From a virus: a stretch of DNA of 64,000 nt. Numbering within the stretch: position 1 is the stretch's first letter; the number at the start of each line of letters is the position of its first letter. The notes under the pieces were generated by a model. The model saw nothing but the letters and a program-made list of their open reading frames with translations. It had not been told where the DNA came from and ran no database searches. The stretch spans positions 1-64,000 of the IMG/VR virus record IMGVR_UViG_3300006802_000078. One strand, written 5' to 3'. The position numbers and the translations under genes were made by a program. This document shows positions 24,048 through 32,476 of the stretch, in pieces.

Positions 24048-24667
24048 GGCGTTCTCCTTGTGCGGCGCGCCACCTCGACCAGCCACTCGGCGAAGTCCGG
24101 CGGGGTCAGATGGCGACGGGTCTTGCTCATCTCGGGCAGCCGGTCGGCACGGCCGCTGTAGGCATGCAGGCGGCTCTGTACGGTGCGCGTCGGCTCCCCT
24201 GGCGGCGGCACCGGCGGCAGCTGCGCTGGATCGGCGAGCCCGCACACGAGGAGCCACGTGCGCTTGCGCGCCTGGTGGCCCCAGTCGCACTGGTCCACCT
24301 CGACGGTGAAGACGAGGCGGCCTCCGAGCGGGCGCGGGGCCTCACCCGGCAGCGGCAGGTCGGGGAGATGCCCGTTGCGGCCAAGCACGAGGCCGCGACC
24401 TTCGCGCGTCCACAGCAGGGAGCCTGCCGGGTGCTCCAGCACGCCGCCGTGCTCCAGCACCTGCATCAGGCCGAGCCAGGCGTGCGTCGGGTCCTGCAGC
24501 CGGCACTGGCCCCGGAGCCTGCCCCAGGGACCGCAGAACGGGTGCGCGACGACGGGGTGAGGGCCGTCGTACCTCGTGGCGTCGCGGGCCTCGTCCCAGA
24601 TCTCGACATCAGGGAGCGCCGCATAGGGGCCCCGGCGGGCGTCGACGTAGAGAGCAGCGACGATCAT
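24044..24667 (-). CDS. Conserved phage protein of the 'VVAHPFCGPWGR' type, unknown function
   Basis: 207 residues. DVEIWDEARDATRYDGPHPV, VVAHPFCGPWGR, GGVLEHPAGSLLW, GHQARKRTWLLVCG and SKTRRHLTPPDFAEWLVEVA follow, in order, the pattern of a widely distributed phage protein often annotated as hypothetical. The motif HPxCGxWG resembles a cytosine-methyltransferase-like loop, but I would not assign that activity. The start is chosen for GGGAGAAGCC. Confidence 0.65.
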   Translation of the reverse strand: MIVAALYVDARRGPYAALPDVEIWDEARDATRYDGPHPVVAHPFCGPWGRLRGQCRLQDPTHAWLGLMQVLEHGGVLEHPAGSLLWTREGRGLVLGRNGHLPDLPLPGEAPRPLGGRLVFTVEVDQCDWGHQARKRTWLLVCGLADPAQLPPVPPPGEPTRTVQSRLHAYSGRADRLPEMSKTRRHLTPPDFAEWLVEVARRTRRTP

Positions 24668-24873
24668 GGCTTCTCCCGCTTCGGCCGCGCCGTGCGCGTC
24701 GGGCGCTTCGCGACGCACTCGGGGCAGTTCCACCCCGAGGCCTTGTAGTACCGCCAGCCTGCGCGCTCGACGAACTTGCCGATGTCGGTGCGGCTGCGCC
24801 CCTCCATCTCAGGCGCCTGCATCCAGTTGCCGCAGACGTCACAGTGGACCTCCGGCATGCTTCGGATCCCCAT
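24664..24873 (-). CDS. Zinc-ribbon small protein
   Basis: 69 residues. CDVCGNWM near residue 11 and CPEC near residue 50 form a CxxC...CxxC ribbon; the C-terminus is strongly basic (KRPTRTARPKREKP), suggesting nucleic-acid binding. AGGAGGTAGGTG precedes the ATG; a GTG lies just before it in frame. Confidence 0.7.
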   Translation of the reverse strand: MGIRSMPEVHCDVCGNWMQAPEMEGRSRTDIGKFVERAGWRYYKASGWNCPECVAKRPTRTARPKREKP

Positions 24874-24876
24874 CAC

Positions 24877-25263
24877 CTACCTCCTTCTGGTGTCGGGCAG
24901 CAGCCGCCACCACGAACACTGGTCGTCGCTCAGGTGCCGTCGGCGCAGCCCTCCCTGTGGCCACACCCAGACCTCGACGGGCGTGTCGGGGCCGTGCACC
25001 TCGGCGATGGCGTGGCAGCGCCCCCGGCCCTCGTGGCTCCGCACACGCCAGGCGCCGTCCTCCTCGCGAACTTCGAGGAATGGGCGGCCGAGGGCAGCGC
25101 CGTTGCGCAGCGGTTCGACGAGCCGCAACGTGTCGTGCTCGCGTTCAGGCACCAGGGCCAGGAACCCGGCCGCGGTCATGACGCGCAGGAAGCCGAAGTA
25201 GTCGCCGGTGACGGCGTTGGGGACGGCGCCGATGCCATCGCGATCATCCCAAGTGATGCTCAT
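24877..25263 (-). CDS. Hypothetical protein
   Basis: 128 residues starting MSITWDDRDGIGAVPN with GGAGGCCACAAC upstream. Mixed alpha/beta composition and basic C-terminus. No recognised motif. Confidence 0.7.
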   Translation of the reverse strand: MSITWDDRDGIGAVPNAVTGDYFGFLRVMTAAGFLALVPEREHDTLRLVEPLRNGAALGRPFLEVREEDGAWRVRSHEGRGRCHAIAEVHGPDTPVEVWVWPQGGLRRRHLSDDQCSWWRLLPDTRRR

Positions 25264-25281
25264 GTTGTGGCCTCCAGTGAT

Positions 25282-25458
25282 TCAGGTGATCATGCCGATG
25301 GCGTTGGCGAGCTCCGCCTCAGCGTCTTCGAGCGCCCGGACCTGCATCGGGTGCAGCCACGCGCGGTTGGCTTCTCCGGCAGCGTCGAGCAGGAGCTTGA
25401 CCTGCGCCTTGGTCAGCTCGACCGTGACCCGGCGCGGCTTCCGCTTCTTCTGCATCAT
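25282..25458 (-). CDS. 58-residue hypothetical protein
   Basis: Starts MMQKKRKPRRVTVELTKAQV. A basic N-terminus precedes an acidic amphipathic helix (QVRALEDAEAELANAIG). The ATG overlaps the RNase H stop (ATGA). Too short for most gene finders but well placed. Confidence 0.65.
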   Translation of the reverse strand: MMQKKRKPRRVTVELTKAQVKLLLDAAGEANRAWLHPMQVRALEDAEAELANAIGMIT

Positions 25459-26123
25459 CTACCTCGCATGGACGACAGGGCGTCCACCTTCCAGTTGACC
25501 CAGGCCGCAGTGCTGCGGCGGTTGTCGCCGTGCCCGCGGATGTGCTTCATGTCGAACACGATGCCGTGCGCCGCCGGCTGCTCTCGAATCCAAGCCACGG
25601 AGTCGAAGCGCCAGCCCCGGGGCACCTCGTCTCGCTGAAGGGCGTCGAGCAGCGCAGCGCAGTCGGTGCGCAGGAACACCGTCGGCTTGCCCGGCGCGAG
25701 GCCTCGCTCCGCGGCCGACGCAGCCACCTCGGCAATGCCGTAGGCCCAGGCATCGAGCGCCAGGCTGAGCCCCCTGGCCATGGCCTCGGCCTCGCAGAAG
25801 GCGGAGCCCGGAGCTTCACCCTCACCGTGGCCGATGATTGGCGCCGTGTTCGTCGTCTTGCAGTACCAGGCCCAGCGACCGATGCCGTTCTTCCACCCAC
25901 CGTCGCTGTGCACGGTGACACTCCAGCGAGGCACGGCTTCGGCCACAAGCTCGGCAATGGCTCGATCACGCGCCTCCTCGCTCGGAGCGACCCACGCGCG
26001 GCCCTTGCCGTACCACAGGAAGCCGCGCTTCTTGAGCTCCTCGCGGGCGGTGAAGGTCCACTCCCCGACAACCGCGAGGCCTGCGTCGAAGCGCTGCTTC
26101 GCCTCCTTCTCGTAGCGCGTCAT
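25455..26123 (-). CDS. rnhA-like: Ribonuclease H-like protein
   Basis: 222 residues. An N-terminal ~65-residue basic domain resembles the hybrid-binding extension of some RNases H (FLWYGKGRAWVAPSEE fits the viroplasmin-like pattern only loosely). The RNase H core has TVHSDGGWKNGIGRWAW (first Asp near 70), CEAEAMARGLSLALD (Glu near 108), LRTDCAALLDAL (Asp near 152), and HIRGHGDNRRST plus WKVDALSSM (His/Asp). The four carboxylates are recognisable. Likely removes RNA primers or R-loops. Start after GGAGGACGG. Confidence 0.8.
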   Translation of the reverse strand: MTRYEKEAKQRFDAGLAVVGEWTFTAREELKKRGFLWYGKGRAWVAPSEEARDRAIAELVAEAVPRWSVTVHSDGGWKNGIGRWAWYCKTTNTAPIIGHGEGEAPGSAFCEAEAMARGLSLALDAWAYGIAEVAASAAERGLAPGKPTVFLRTDCAALLDALQRDEVPRGWRFDSVAWIREQPAAHGIVFDMKHIRGHGDNRRSTAAWVNWKVDALSSMRGR

Positions 26124-26266
26124 CCGTCCTCCAGTCGGTTGAGCAGCGTGCGCAGCGCCTCGGCTGCGCTCCGCCCCAGCGCCTCCTCGTCTTCGTCTCG
26201 CTCCCAGTCCGTGCCGGTGAGGGCACGGAGCTGGGCGATGTCGTAGTCGGTCAGGACCGCAGGCAT
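26120..26266 (-). CDS. 48-residue acidic micro-protein
   Basis: Frame MPAVLTDYDIAQLRALTG... with acidic middle (DWERDEDEEALG). It is coupled to both neighbours by TGATG and ATGA. Function unknown. Confidence 0.6.
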   Translation of the reverse strand: MPAVLTDYDIAQLRALTGTDWERDEDEEALGRSAAEALRTLLNRLEDG

Positions 26267-26745
26267 CACCAGTCCCAGGTCTGGAAGGGTTCGAGCTCCT
26301 CAGCATCCATGTCGAAGACGAGGTAGCTACAGCCGCTCCACATGGCGTACTCGAGCAGCGGCAGCAGCCACTCCGGCGTGTCCGGGTAGGCATCGAGGGC
26401 GCTGTCATGCCCGCCGCCGAGCACGAGGACGAAGGTGTCGCCGTCGTGCAGCAGCCGCGGCTGCGTGTCACCGCTCCATGCCGGGCCGAACAGCGCAGAA
26501 GCTCGGGGCATGTGGGCGGTGCTGACGACGAGGGCACGCTCGGTGCGCGGCGTCAGGACCAGGTGCGCTTCTGCGATGGGGTGGCAGCCCGCCGCGCGGA
26601 GCCGCTCGTCGAAGTGAGCTTCCACGCAGGCGTCGGCGGCCAGGGCCTTGCTGCCTGCGACGATGAGGAAGGGCGAGCCCGGGTGCGGCTGCGCATGCGC
26701 CTCGCCCGGCGGCTGGTAGGTGAGGTAGACGTTGAAGACAGGCAT
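26266..26745 (-). CDS. Hypothetical protein
   Basis: 159 residues, start after AGGAGTAGCTACC. Contains LVVSTAHMPRASALF and a hydrophobic WLLPLLEYAMWSGCSYLVF stretch. C-terminus acidic (DMDAEELEPFQTWDW). No family recognised. Confidence 0.75.
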   Translation of the reverse strand: MPVFNVYLTYQPPGEAHAQPHPGSPFLIVAGSKALAADACVEAHFDERLRAAGCHPIAEAHLVLTPRTERALVVSTAHMPRASALFGPAWSGDTQPRLLHDGDTFVLVLGGGHDSALDAYPDTPEWLLPLLEYAMWSGCSYLVFDMDAEELEPFQTWDW

Positions 26746-26750
26746 GGTAG

Positions 26751-28169
26751 CTACTCCTTGGTCACAGACAGGGTCAGCACTGCGGCCTCCAGCACGTGGC
26801 TGAGCCCGACAGCGCCAGCTCCTTCGAGTCGAGCGATGGTGAGCGCCACGGGCATGACCGCCGCGAGACCCGCCTTCAGCTTGAACGGATCTCTGGTCTC
26901 CATGTCGGAGACTGCCGGCTCCGGCATCTCCCGAGCGAGCTCGACCCGGCGCTGCACGTCAGCACTGCACTCGCCGGGCTCGCCCCACACGAGTCTCTCC
27001 AGCGAGATCGTGTCGAGGTGCACGACCATCTCGATGCCCAGCAGCCGGCGCACGTCGTCGAGGCGCCGGCGCCATCGCTCGAGCGTCTCGAAGCTGCAGG
27101 TGCATGCCCGCTTGGTACTACCTGCGAAGCCGCACGGACACGGCGCAGCGGCCGCCACCAGGTGGAACTTCGACGGCATCGTGACGGTGCCGGCAGCCCG
27201 AGTCTTCGTGATGCTGCCATCGGTCGCGGCTCTCGCAACGAGCTCGAGCACGTCTCGCCGGAACTCGGTGACCTCGTCGAGGAAGAGCACGCCGGTGTGG
27301 GCCAGCGAGACCTCGCCAGGGCGGAAGTTCGCAGCGCCGACCATACCTGCGGCGCTCACCGTGTGGTGCGGTGCGCGGAAGGGGCGCTGCGAAGTCAGCG
27401 GTGCGCCCGGGGCGCGCAAGCCGGCGGCGTCGTGGACCCGCGCCGTGTCGATCATCTCCTCGACGGTCAGGCGCGGGAGGATGCCGGGCAGGCGGGCGGC
27501 GAGCATCGTCTTCCCGCAGCCCGGCGGGCCGACGAGGAGCAGCCGGTGCCCCCCGGCAGCGGCGATCTCGAGGGCGCGGCGCGCCTGATGCAGCCCGCGG
27601 ATGTCGGCCATGTCGAGCTGATGCTGCAGCTTCTCGTAGCGAACGCCCATCGAGGTCTCGCCCTTCCCGGTCAAGGCCAGGACGGAGTCGCTCAAGTTGC
27701 GGCAGGCGCGCGTGATGCAGTTCGCTTGTGCAGCCACGCTGTCTGCGGCTTCGGCGGCCACGATGGCGCAGCCGGCCTCAGCTGCGGCCGCGGCCTCGCC
27801 TGCCTGCAAAGCGCCGCGGAAGCCACGGAGCTCGCCGTCCAGGCTGAGCTCTCCGGCTGCGAAGACCGGCGTGTCGGGGAGCTGCACCTGACCACTCGCC
27901 GCGAGCACCCCCAGAGCGATGGGCAGGTCGTAGTGGGTGCCGTCGTGACGCATGCCGGCGGGCGGCAGGTTGATGACGACGCGCTGTCGTGGCCACTCGA
28001 AGCCGGATGCCGTGACAGCGGAGCGCACCCGCTCGGAGGTCTCCCGGACGGCGCTGGCCGGCAGGCCGACGATGACGGTGGCGGGCAGGCGGCGCAGCAG
28101 GTCGACCTCGACGGTGACCAGGTGGCTGTCGACGCCGATGAGGGTGAAGGTGTAGACGGTGGTGGTCAT
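26751..28169 (-). CDS. comM-like: ComM/YifB-family AAA+ ATPase (Mg-chelatase-like)
   Basis: 472 residues, slightly shorter than the ~500 usual for ComM/YifB. The N-terminal ChlI-like domain has VGLPASAVRETSERVRSAV and RVVINLPPAGMRHDGTHYDL, both family signatures, then ELSLDGELRGFRGAL. The AAA+ core has Walker A LLVGPPGCGKTMLAARL near 212, RPFRAPHHTVSAAGMVG, and Walker B GVLFLDEVTEF near 295. Then come CPCGFAGSTKRACTC, the family's cysteine motif, and the SLERLVWGEPGECS region. In bacteria ComM is a hexameric branch-migration helicase for natural transformation. Its presence in a phage is unusual; a role in recombination or in handling incoming DNA is inferred. Confidence 0.92.
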   Translation of the reverse strand: MTTTVYTFTLIGVDSHLVTVEVDLLRRLPATVIVGLPASAVRETSERVRSAVTASGFEWPRQRVVINLPPAGMRHDGTHYDLPIALGVLAASGQVQLPDTPVFAAGELSLDGELRGFRGALQAGEAAAAAEAGCAIVAAEAADSVAAQANCITRACRNLSDSVLALTGKGETSMGVRYEKLQHQLDMADIRGLHQARRALEIAAAGGHRLLLVGPPGCGKTMLAARLPGILPRLTVEEMIDTARVHDAAGLRAPGAPLTSQRPFRAPHHTVSAAGMVGAANFRPGEVSLAHTGVLFLDEVTEFRRDVLELVARAATDGSITKTRAAGTVTMPSKFHLVAAAAPCPCGFAGSTKRACTCSFETLERWRRRLDDVRRLLGIEMVVHLDTISLERLVWGEPGECSADVQRRVELAREMPEPAVSDMETRDPFKLKAGLAAVMPVALTIARLEGAGAVGLSHVLEAAVLTLSVTKE

Positions 28170-28174
28170 GGTAA

Positions 28175-28576
28175 TCAGTCCTCGTTGCTGCGGTAGTAGC
28201 CGGCGTGCTCGATGAGGTATGCCTCGGCCATCTCCCGAGTGTACGGATGTAGCGCCGGCTGCGTGTACATGGCAGGCCAGCGGAAGACACTGCGATCCGT
28301 GCTGTCATCTGTTGGTGAGGTGTAGTTGACGGTCACACCAACGCCGGTCTCGGCCTCGTAGGCCGCTTCGTAGACATTCTCCACGTCGAAGTCGCTGAGC
28401 AACGCCAGGTCGCGCGACTCCTCGTCTTCATCGGGCACCAGGCCCTCGTCGACGAGGTGCTCGGCGAAGCCCTCCAGGGTCGACACATCGAAGTAGTTGT
28501 AGAGCGCCAGCCGCAGCTTCTCGGCGGTGATCTCCTCGATGAGCTCGATGAAGTGGTCCTTGTCTCGCAGCTTCAT
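28175..28576 (-). CDS. Acidic hypothetical protein
   Basis: 133 residues starting MKLRDKDHFIELIEEITAE after AAGGAGCGAGTC. It is strongly acidic, with a C-terminal PYTREMAEAYLIEHAGYYR motif that recurs in the 30.5 kb protein. Function unknown. Confidence 0.75.
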   Translation of the reverse strand: MKLRDKDHFIELIEEITAEKLRLALYNYFDVSTLEGFAEHLVDEGLVPDEDEESRDLALLSDFDVENVYEAAYEAETGVGVTVNYTSPTDDSTDRSVFRWPAMYTQPALHPYTREMAEAYLIEHAGYYRSNED

Positions 28577-28863
28577 GACTCGCTCCTTCCCATGCGGGTG
28601 ACCTTCACCTCGACGGTGACCTCGACCTCGGCGCGGCTGCCGTCGTCGTCGAAGACGAACATGCCGCCGTTCTCGTCGACGAAGACGGTCTGACCGGCAT
28701 CGGTAGTCGTGTCCCAGACACCGTCCCAGTCGACGTCGAAGCCGTTCGACAGCCCGTCGAGGTTGCCCTCCCGCTCGGCTTCGAGCACGGTGGCGTCGGC
28801 ACCATCCGTGATGTCGACGAGGATGGGCGCGACTTGGTACATGCCCCGGATGCCTGGCTTCAT
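28573..28863 (-). CDS. Acidic beta-rich hypothetical protein
   Basis: 96 residues. Very acidic, predicted mostly strands (TVFVDENGGMFVFDDDG, then EVEVTVEVKV). AAGGAGATGAGTC precedes the ATG and ATGA overlaps link neighbours. The charge pattern could mimic DNA, but that is only a guess. Confidence 0.7.
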   Translation of the reverse strand: MKPGIRGMYQVAPILVDITDGADATVLEAEREGNLDGLSNGFDVDWDGVWDTTTDAGQTVFVDENGGMFVFDDDGSRAEVEVTVEVKVTRMGRSES

Positions 28864-29129
28864 GACTCATCTCCTTCGGATTCAAGTTCACACACAGTCT
28901 CGTGGACCTCATCGAGGCTCATCAGCGTCAGTTCACCCTCGCTGTCGTAGTAGGCCACGTCGACGTCGCCGCAGTCAGCGACTCGGATGGCTGCCAGCGC
29001 GTAGCGCAGCGCCACCGACAGCTGCGGGGTGACCAGCCCGAGGTCATCCCCCCACTGCACACGGTAGCCCCCGTTGTGGGTGGCGGCGATGAGCACGCAC
29101 TGCGTGCTGTCGCTCTCGTGGTAGCTCAT
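28860..29129 (-). CDS. Acidic hypothetical protein
   Basis: 89 residues, start MSYHESDSTQCVLIAATHN. Acidic, with C-terminal LDEVHETVCELESEGDES. Coupled to neighbours. No family recognised. Confidence 0.7.
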   Translation of the reverse strand: MSYHESDSTQCVLIAATHNGGYRVQWGDDLGLVTPQLSVALRYALAAIRVADCGDVDVAYYDSEGELTLMSLDEVHETVCELESEGDES

Positions 29130-29830
29130 GGCGAAGCCTCCTCTGAGTCGAGCACGGGCTCGACGGTGAAGCGCAGGCCGTCGCTCATCATCGACTCGAC
29201 GAAGAACTGCACCTGCTTGGGGTCAGCGGTGATCTCGCACTCGACGCCGTTCGCGTCGAGCAGGCGCCACTGCGGGCACCTCGCGCCTGCGAGCACGGCG
29301 CGCACGCCGCCGATGGCAGCCTCGGCCGCCTTCTCAGCGGCGCAGCGGGCCGGCATGAGCAGCTCGCTGATGTCGCCGAAGACGATGTCGGTGAGGCTGC
29401 CGCTGTCGCTGACGCGGGCCTGCACGTAGGTGATGTGGCCATCCCACCAGAGGTGGAGGCTCCACCACCCCGGAGCCGGCGCCAACGGACGCACGCCCAT
29501 CGCGCGGAAGCTCGCTGTCGGGTCAGGGTCTGGCAGCGGGTCGGGCCAGGTCTCGCTGGCGTTCATGTACCATGCCTCGCGCGCGTCGGTGAACGCAGCG
29601 TGAGGAGACTCGCCGTAGCCGAGGCAGACGTCGCTGCCGTTGCGCAGTGCGCACATGACGGCGGGCATGAACTCGACGGCGCTCTCGTCGATGAAGCTGT
29701 CACGTGCGACGCCGACGGCGTCTTCGAGGTCGGCGAGCGCGTCGGCTTCGGTCTCGCCCCAGCCGACCTCATCGGAGACCTCCGACGACATGGCGCGCCA
29801 CGCCGGGTAGAAGGAACAGTCTCGGGTCAT
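29126..29830 (-). CDS. Hypothetical protein sharing a C-terminal domain with its neighbour
   Basis: 234 residues. The N-terminal half is acidic with a HicB-like ring (VGWGETEADALADLEDAVG resembles the antitoxin HicB fold). The last 55 residues (WRLLDANGVECEI...QVQFFVESMMSD...FTVEPV) resemble the end of the adjacent 29.8-30.5 kb protein. Function unknown; the HicB resemblance is weak. Confidence 0.7.
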   Translation of the reverse strand: MTRDCSFYPAWRAMSSEVSDEVGWGETEADALADLEDAVGVARDSFIDESAVEFMPAVMCALRNGSDVCLGYGESPHAAFTDAREAWYMNASETWPDPLPDPDPTASFRAMGVRPLAPAPGWWSLHLWWDGHITYVQARVSDSGSLTDIVFGDISELLMPARCAAEKAAEAAIGGVRAVLAGARCPQWRLLDANGVECEITADPKQVQFFVESMMSDGLRFTVEPVLDSEEASP

Positions 29831-29834
29831 GGTG

Positions 29835-30470
29835 TCACCTCACGATGGTCTTGACGGTGAAGTCCTCGTCGTTGTCGGCGCGTGCCTCGGCGAAGAGGCG
29901 CACCTCCTCCAGCGAGTCGACGGTGTCCCACAGGGAGCCGTCCCCGTTGAAGAGCTGCCACCGCCGATACGCCTTGGAGCAGGCGGCCACCCGGACCAGC
30001 TCCGGCACGAGGCCGAGCTCGGCGCAGATCTGCTGGAGCAGCCCCTCGTCACCACCGCGCAGCGCGTCGCCGATGGAGGCGAAGCCGGCGTCCGTCACGA
30101 GGTAGTACACCTTGACGATGTTCACGGCCGGGACGTCGTCGGCGCACTCCGGCGCCAGCCAGTGCTGGTCCTGCGCCTCGGCCCACTCAAGGATCCGCCG
30201 CAGCTCGACGATCCCGTCGCCATCATCGCTGGTGTCGTCAGGCTGCGGCTCGCTCGGCACACCCGGCACCCATGTGCTCACATCGTTCCAGTCCGTCTCC
30301 TCGTCGGCGGCCTCGACGTTCAGGTACTCGAAGTCGATCATGCCGTTGGTGACGGCCTCGCTCATGTCGTTGATGAGCGCTGCTTTGGCCTCGTCCTCGA
30401 AGCCCACAGGCACGGTGACCTCCATGCGGAAGCGCACCACGCAGAAGTCAGTTGGATCTCCGTACTTCAT
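29835..30470 (-). CDS. Acidic hypothetical protein, paralogous C-terminus to neighbour
   Basis: 211 residues. VVRFRMEVTVPVGFEDEA opens a ferredoxin-like strand pattern and SSDDGDGIVEL is acidic. The C-terminus WQLFNGDGSLWDTVDSLEEV...DFTVKTIV parallels the preceding gene's end. GAGGAGGACTGAGTC precedes the ATG. Confidence 0.7.
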   Translation of the reverse strand: MKYGDPTDFCVVRFRMEVTVPVGFEDEAKAALINDMSEAVTNGMIDFEYLNVEAADEETDWNDVSTWVPGVPSEPQPDDTSDDGDGIVELRRILEWAEAQDQHWLAPECADDVPAVNIVKVYYLVTDAGFASIGDALRGGDEGLLQQICAELGLVPELVRVAACSKAYRRWQLFNGDGSLWDTVDSLEEVRLFAEARADNDEDFTVKTIVR

Positions 30471-30473
30471 GAC

Positions 30474-30743
30474 TCAGTCCTCCTCGCAGTTGCTCAGGTA
30501 CTCGGCCGCCATCTCGTCGCTGTAGACGCCGACGAGTTCGTTGCTAACGTCGTCCCAGGTGTGGCCCTCAGCGTCGACGTAGTAGCCGCTGGCCGCCTCG
30601 TAGCGCTCGCACAGCGTCGGTTCCTCCGCACCAGCATCAGCGCCGTCGTAGTACTCCAGCAGGTCGTCGACCTCGCGCCAGATGCCGTCCTTGAGGTAGA
30701 CGTGGTGTGAGGTGGGCACCAGCGAGTAGCGAGACTCAGTCAT
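30474..30743 (-). CDS. Small acidic hypothetical protein
   Basis: 89 residues, start MTESRYSLVPTSHHVYL; an ATG one codon earlier is also possible. Ends VYSDEMAAEYLSNCEED, echoing the C-terminal motif of the 28.2-28.6 kb protein. Function unknown. Confidence 0.65.
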   Translation of the reverse strand: MTESRYSLVPTSHHVYLKDGIWREVDDLLEYYDGADAGAEEPTLCERYEAASGYYVDAEGHTWDDVSNELVGVYSDEMAAEYLSNCEED

Positions 30744-31140
30744 CATCGCTCCGCTGCCCGTCGGCGATAGCCGCTGCTGCGAGTACGGCCCCCACAACCA
30801 GCTCGGGGTTCTCACCGACCTCTTCGCAAGTCCACATGACCTGCTCCTTCCCGCGAGCATCGTACACGTAGATGGCTGCACCAAACCTGTGAATGTTGCC
30901 GTCGGTGGCGATAAAGCCGCCGTTGGCGAGCTTGACCACCAGGTCGTGCCGGTAGACCTGGGCCAAGCCGGCGGACTTCGCATGTTCCAAGTCAGCGTTG
31001 AGCGATGACTCTTCCAACCAGGCGTCGCACGCCTCGCCGAGGTCGGCCGCTTCGTTGCCTTCGCCGTGCGCGTCGAACCATGCGGCGCACAGCGAGATGA
31101 GGCTTCGGGTTTCCTTTAGGGTAGTGCGATTTGCAGACAT
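30736..31140 (-). CDS. Hypothetical protein
   Basis: 134 residues from MSANRTTLKETRSLISL after GAGGAGGACTGACACC. Helical N-terminal half, strand-rich middle (LVVKLANGGFIATDGNIHRF), Ala-rich C-terminal helix. No family recognised. Confidence 0.75.
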   Translation of the reverse strand: MSANRTTLKETRSLISLCAAWFDAHGEGNEAADLGEACDAWLEESSLNADLEHAKSAGLAQVYRHDLVVKLANGGFIATDGNIHRFGAAIYVYDARGKEQVMWTCEEVGENPELVVGAVLAAAAIADGQRSDDD

Positions 31141-31144
31141 GGTG

Positions 31145-31450
31145 TCAGTCCTCCTCCTCGTCGTCGTTGAGGAGCGCCTCGACGAAGCGCTCCATGGCGT
31201 CCAGGCCGAAGTGCTCCACGAGCTCATCGGAGAGGCCGCAGTTGTTGTTCACGAGCTTCTCCTTCACACGAGCGCAGCGCTCGTTGTCGTCGATCATCGG
31301 TTTGACGCCGAGCTCCTTGCACGCCTCCAGGTAGGCGTCGGCGAGGTCGGCCCACTCGGGGTCGCCCTTCGGCACCAGATGGCCCTCGTCGCTGATGAGG
31401 CCGCCCGTGGCCTCGATGGCGTCTCGCAGCATGTGCAGTGCTTCGCTCAT
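31145..31450 (-). CDS. Acidic helical hypothetical protein
   Basis: 101 residues from MSEALHMLRDAIEATGG, after AGGAGTGACTGCC. Contains a long acidic helical C-terminus ending LLNDDEEED. No motif recognised. Confidence 0.7.
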   Translation of the reverse strand: MSEALHMLRDAIEATGGLISDEGHLVPKGDPEWADLADAYLEACKELGVKPMIDDNERCARVKEKLVNNNCGLSDELVEHFGLDAMERFVEALLNDDEEED

Positions 31451-31455
31451 GGCAG

Positions 31456-31746
31456 TCACTCCTCGTTGTAGCAGAGCGCCGCTTCAGTGCAGCAGCGCTC
31501 GTAGTGGACGCCGGTCACCCGGTGCACGCTCAAGCCGCGGTCGTCACTCCACAGCTCGTCGATCCACTCGAGCGCGGAGCAGATGGCGTCATCGCAGCAG
31601 TCGTCGAAGACGTAGACGTCGACGCAGGTGCCGTCCTGCGTCATTCCGTAGACACGCCAGAGCGGGCGCTCGCCCGGGAACCAGCGGGTGTTGATGAGGC
31701 TGACGGTCACGCCGCCGAGGATGAGAGTGGTCTCTCCGTAGATCAT
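31456..31746 (-). CDS. Hypothetical protein
   Basis: 96 residues, start MIYGETTLILGGVTVSL after GAGGAGGTTTCGCC. Strand-rich; contains vicinal cysteines (VFDDCCDDAIC, then YERCCTEAALC). Function unknown. Confidence 0.7.
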   Translation of the reverse strand: MIYGETTLILGGVTVSLINTRWFPGERPLWRVYGMTQDGTCVDVYVFDDCCDDAICSALEWIDELWSDDRGLSVHRVTGVHYERCCTEAALCYNEE

Positions 31747-32048
31747 GGCGAAACCTCCTCGCTCAGGAAGATCTCTTCGTAGGCGGACCACACGAGGTAG
31801 TAGCAGCGGCGCCCCTTCCACTTCGAGCGGTAGTAGGCGACGTGCCAGTCGCTCTTGAGCCGGAGCCCGCCGCGCTGGTTGCCGATGTCGTAGCCGTGGT
31901 CGGCAGCCCAGGCGTCGAGCTCGTCTCCGCCCACAGCCTTGCGGAAGGTGGTGTAGGTCACGTCGACGGACTGCTCCGTCATGTCGTGCAGCGCTGGTAC
32001 CTGGCTCTTCGTGAGCCCCGCGCAGTTGGTGTAGTACTGGTAGCCCAT
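31743..32048 (-). CDS. Hypothetical protein
   Basis: 101 residues, start MGYQYYTNCAGLTKSQV after GAGGAGGAGTGACCTC. Aromatic-rich. The stop overlaps the next start. No family recognised. Confidence 0.7.
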   Translation of the reverse strand: MGYQYYTNCAGLTKSQVPALHDMTEQSVDVTYTTFRKAVGGDELDAWAADHGYDIGNQRGGLRLKSDWHVAYYRSKWKGRRCYYLVWSAYEEIFLSEEVSP

Positions 32049-32052
32049 GAGG

Positions 32053-32427
32053 TCACTCCTCCTCGTTGGTGGCGCAGGTGTCGCAGAGGCCGGGCTCTTT
32101 GTAGGGGCGCACGGCGAAGCTCTCAGCGCCGCAGCCGGGGCAGTGCGCGCGATGCTCCACAATGCCGCACTCCGCCAGCAGGTCACGCAGCCGCGCCTCG
32201 GTGTCGCCCTCGAGCACGAAGGTGTCGGTCGCGAAGCCCGGCCCGCCTGCCCCCCCGGCGGCTCCGGGCCGCACAGCGCCGGCTTCCATCAGGTCGAGGA
32301 CTCCACGCAAGTAGGAGTGGATGCGGCCTTCAGGGTCGGCGGGCAGCGTGCCCTCGCGAGGACTGCCGCTGATCCGCACAAGCAGTACTGGAGTGATGGT
32401 GAATCGCACGTCGTCGATGTTGCTCAT
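32053..32427 (-). CDS. Hypothetical protein with C-terminal zinc ribbon
   Basis: 124 residues. The C-terminal third carries HCPGCGAESFAVRPY and LCDTC, a CxxC-x14-CxxC zinc ribbon. A Gly/Ala-rich linker (PGAAGGAGGPGF) precedes it. Function unknown. Confidence 0.7.
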   Translation of the reverse strand: MSNIDDVRFTITPVLLVRISGSPREGTLPADPEGRIHSYLRGVLDLMEAGAVRPGAAGGAGGPGFATDTFVLEGDTEARLRDLLAECGIVEHRAHCPGCGAESFAVRPYKEPGLCDTCATNEEE

Positions 32428-32476
32428 GGCGAAGCCTTCCTTCGGGGTGGGCGGCAGCCGGAGTAGTTGGCTGCCA

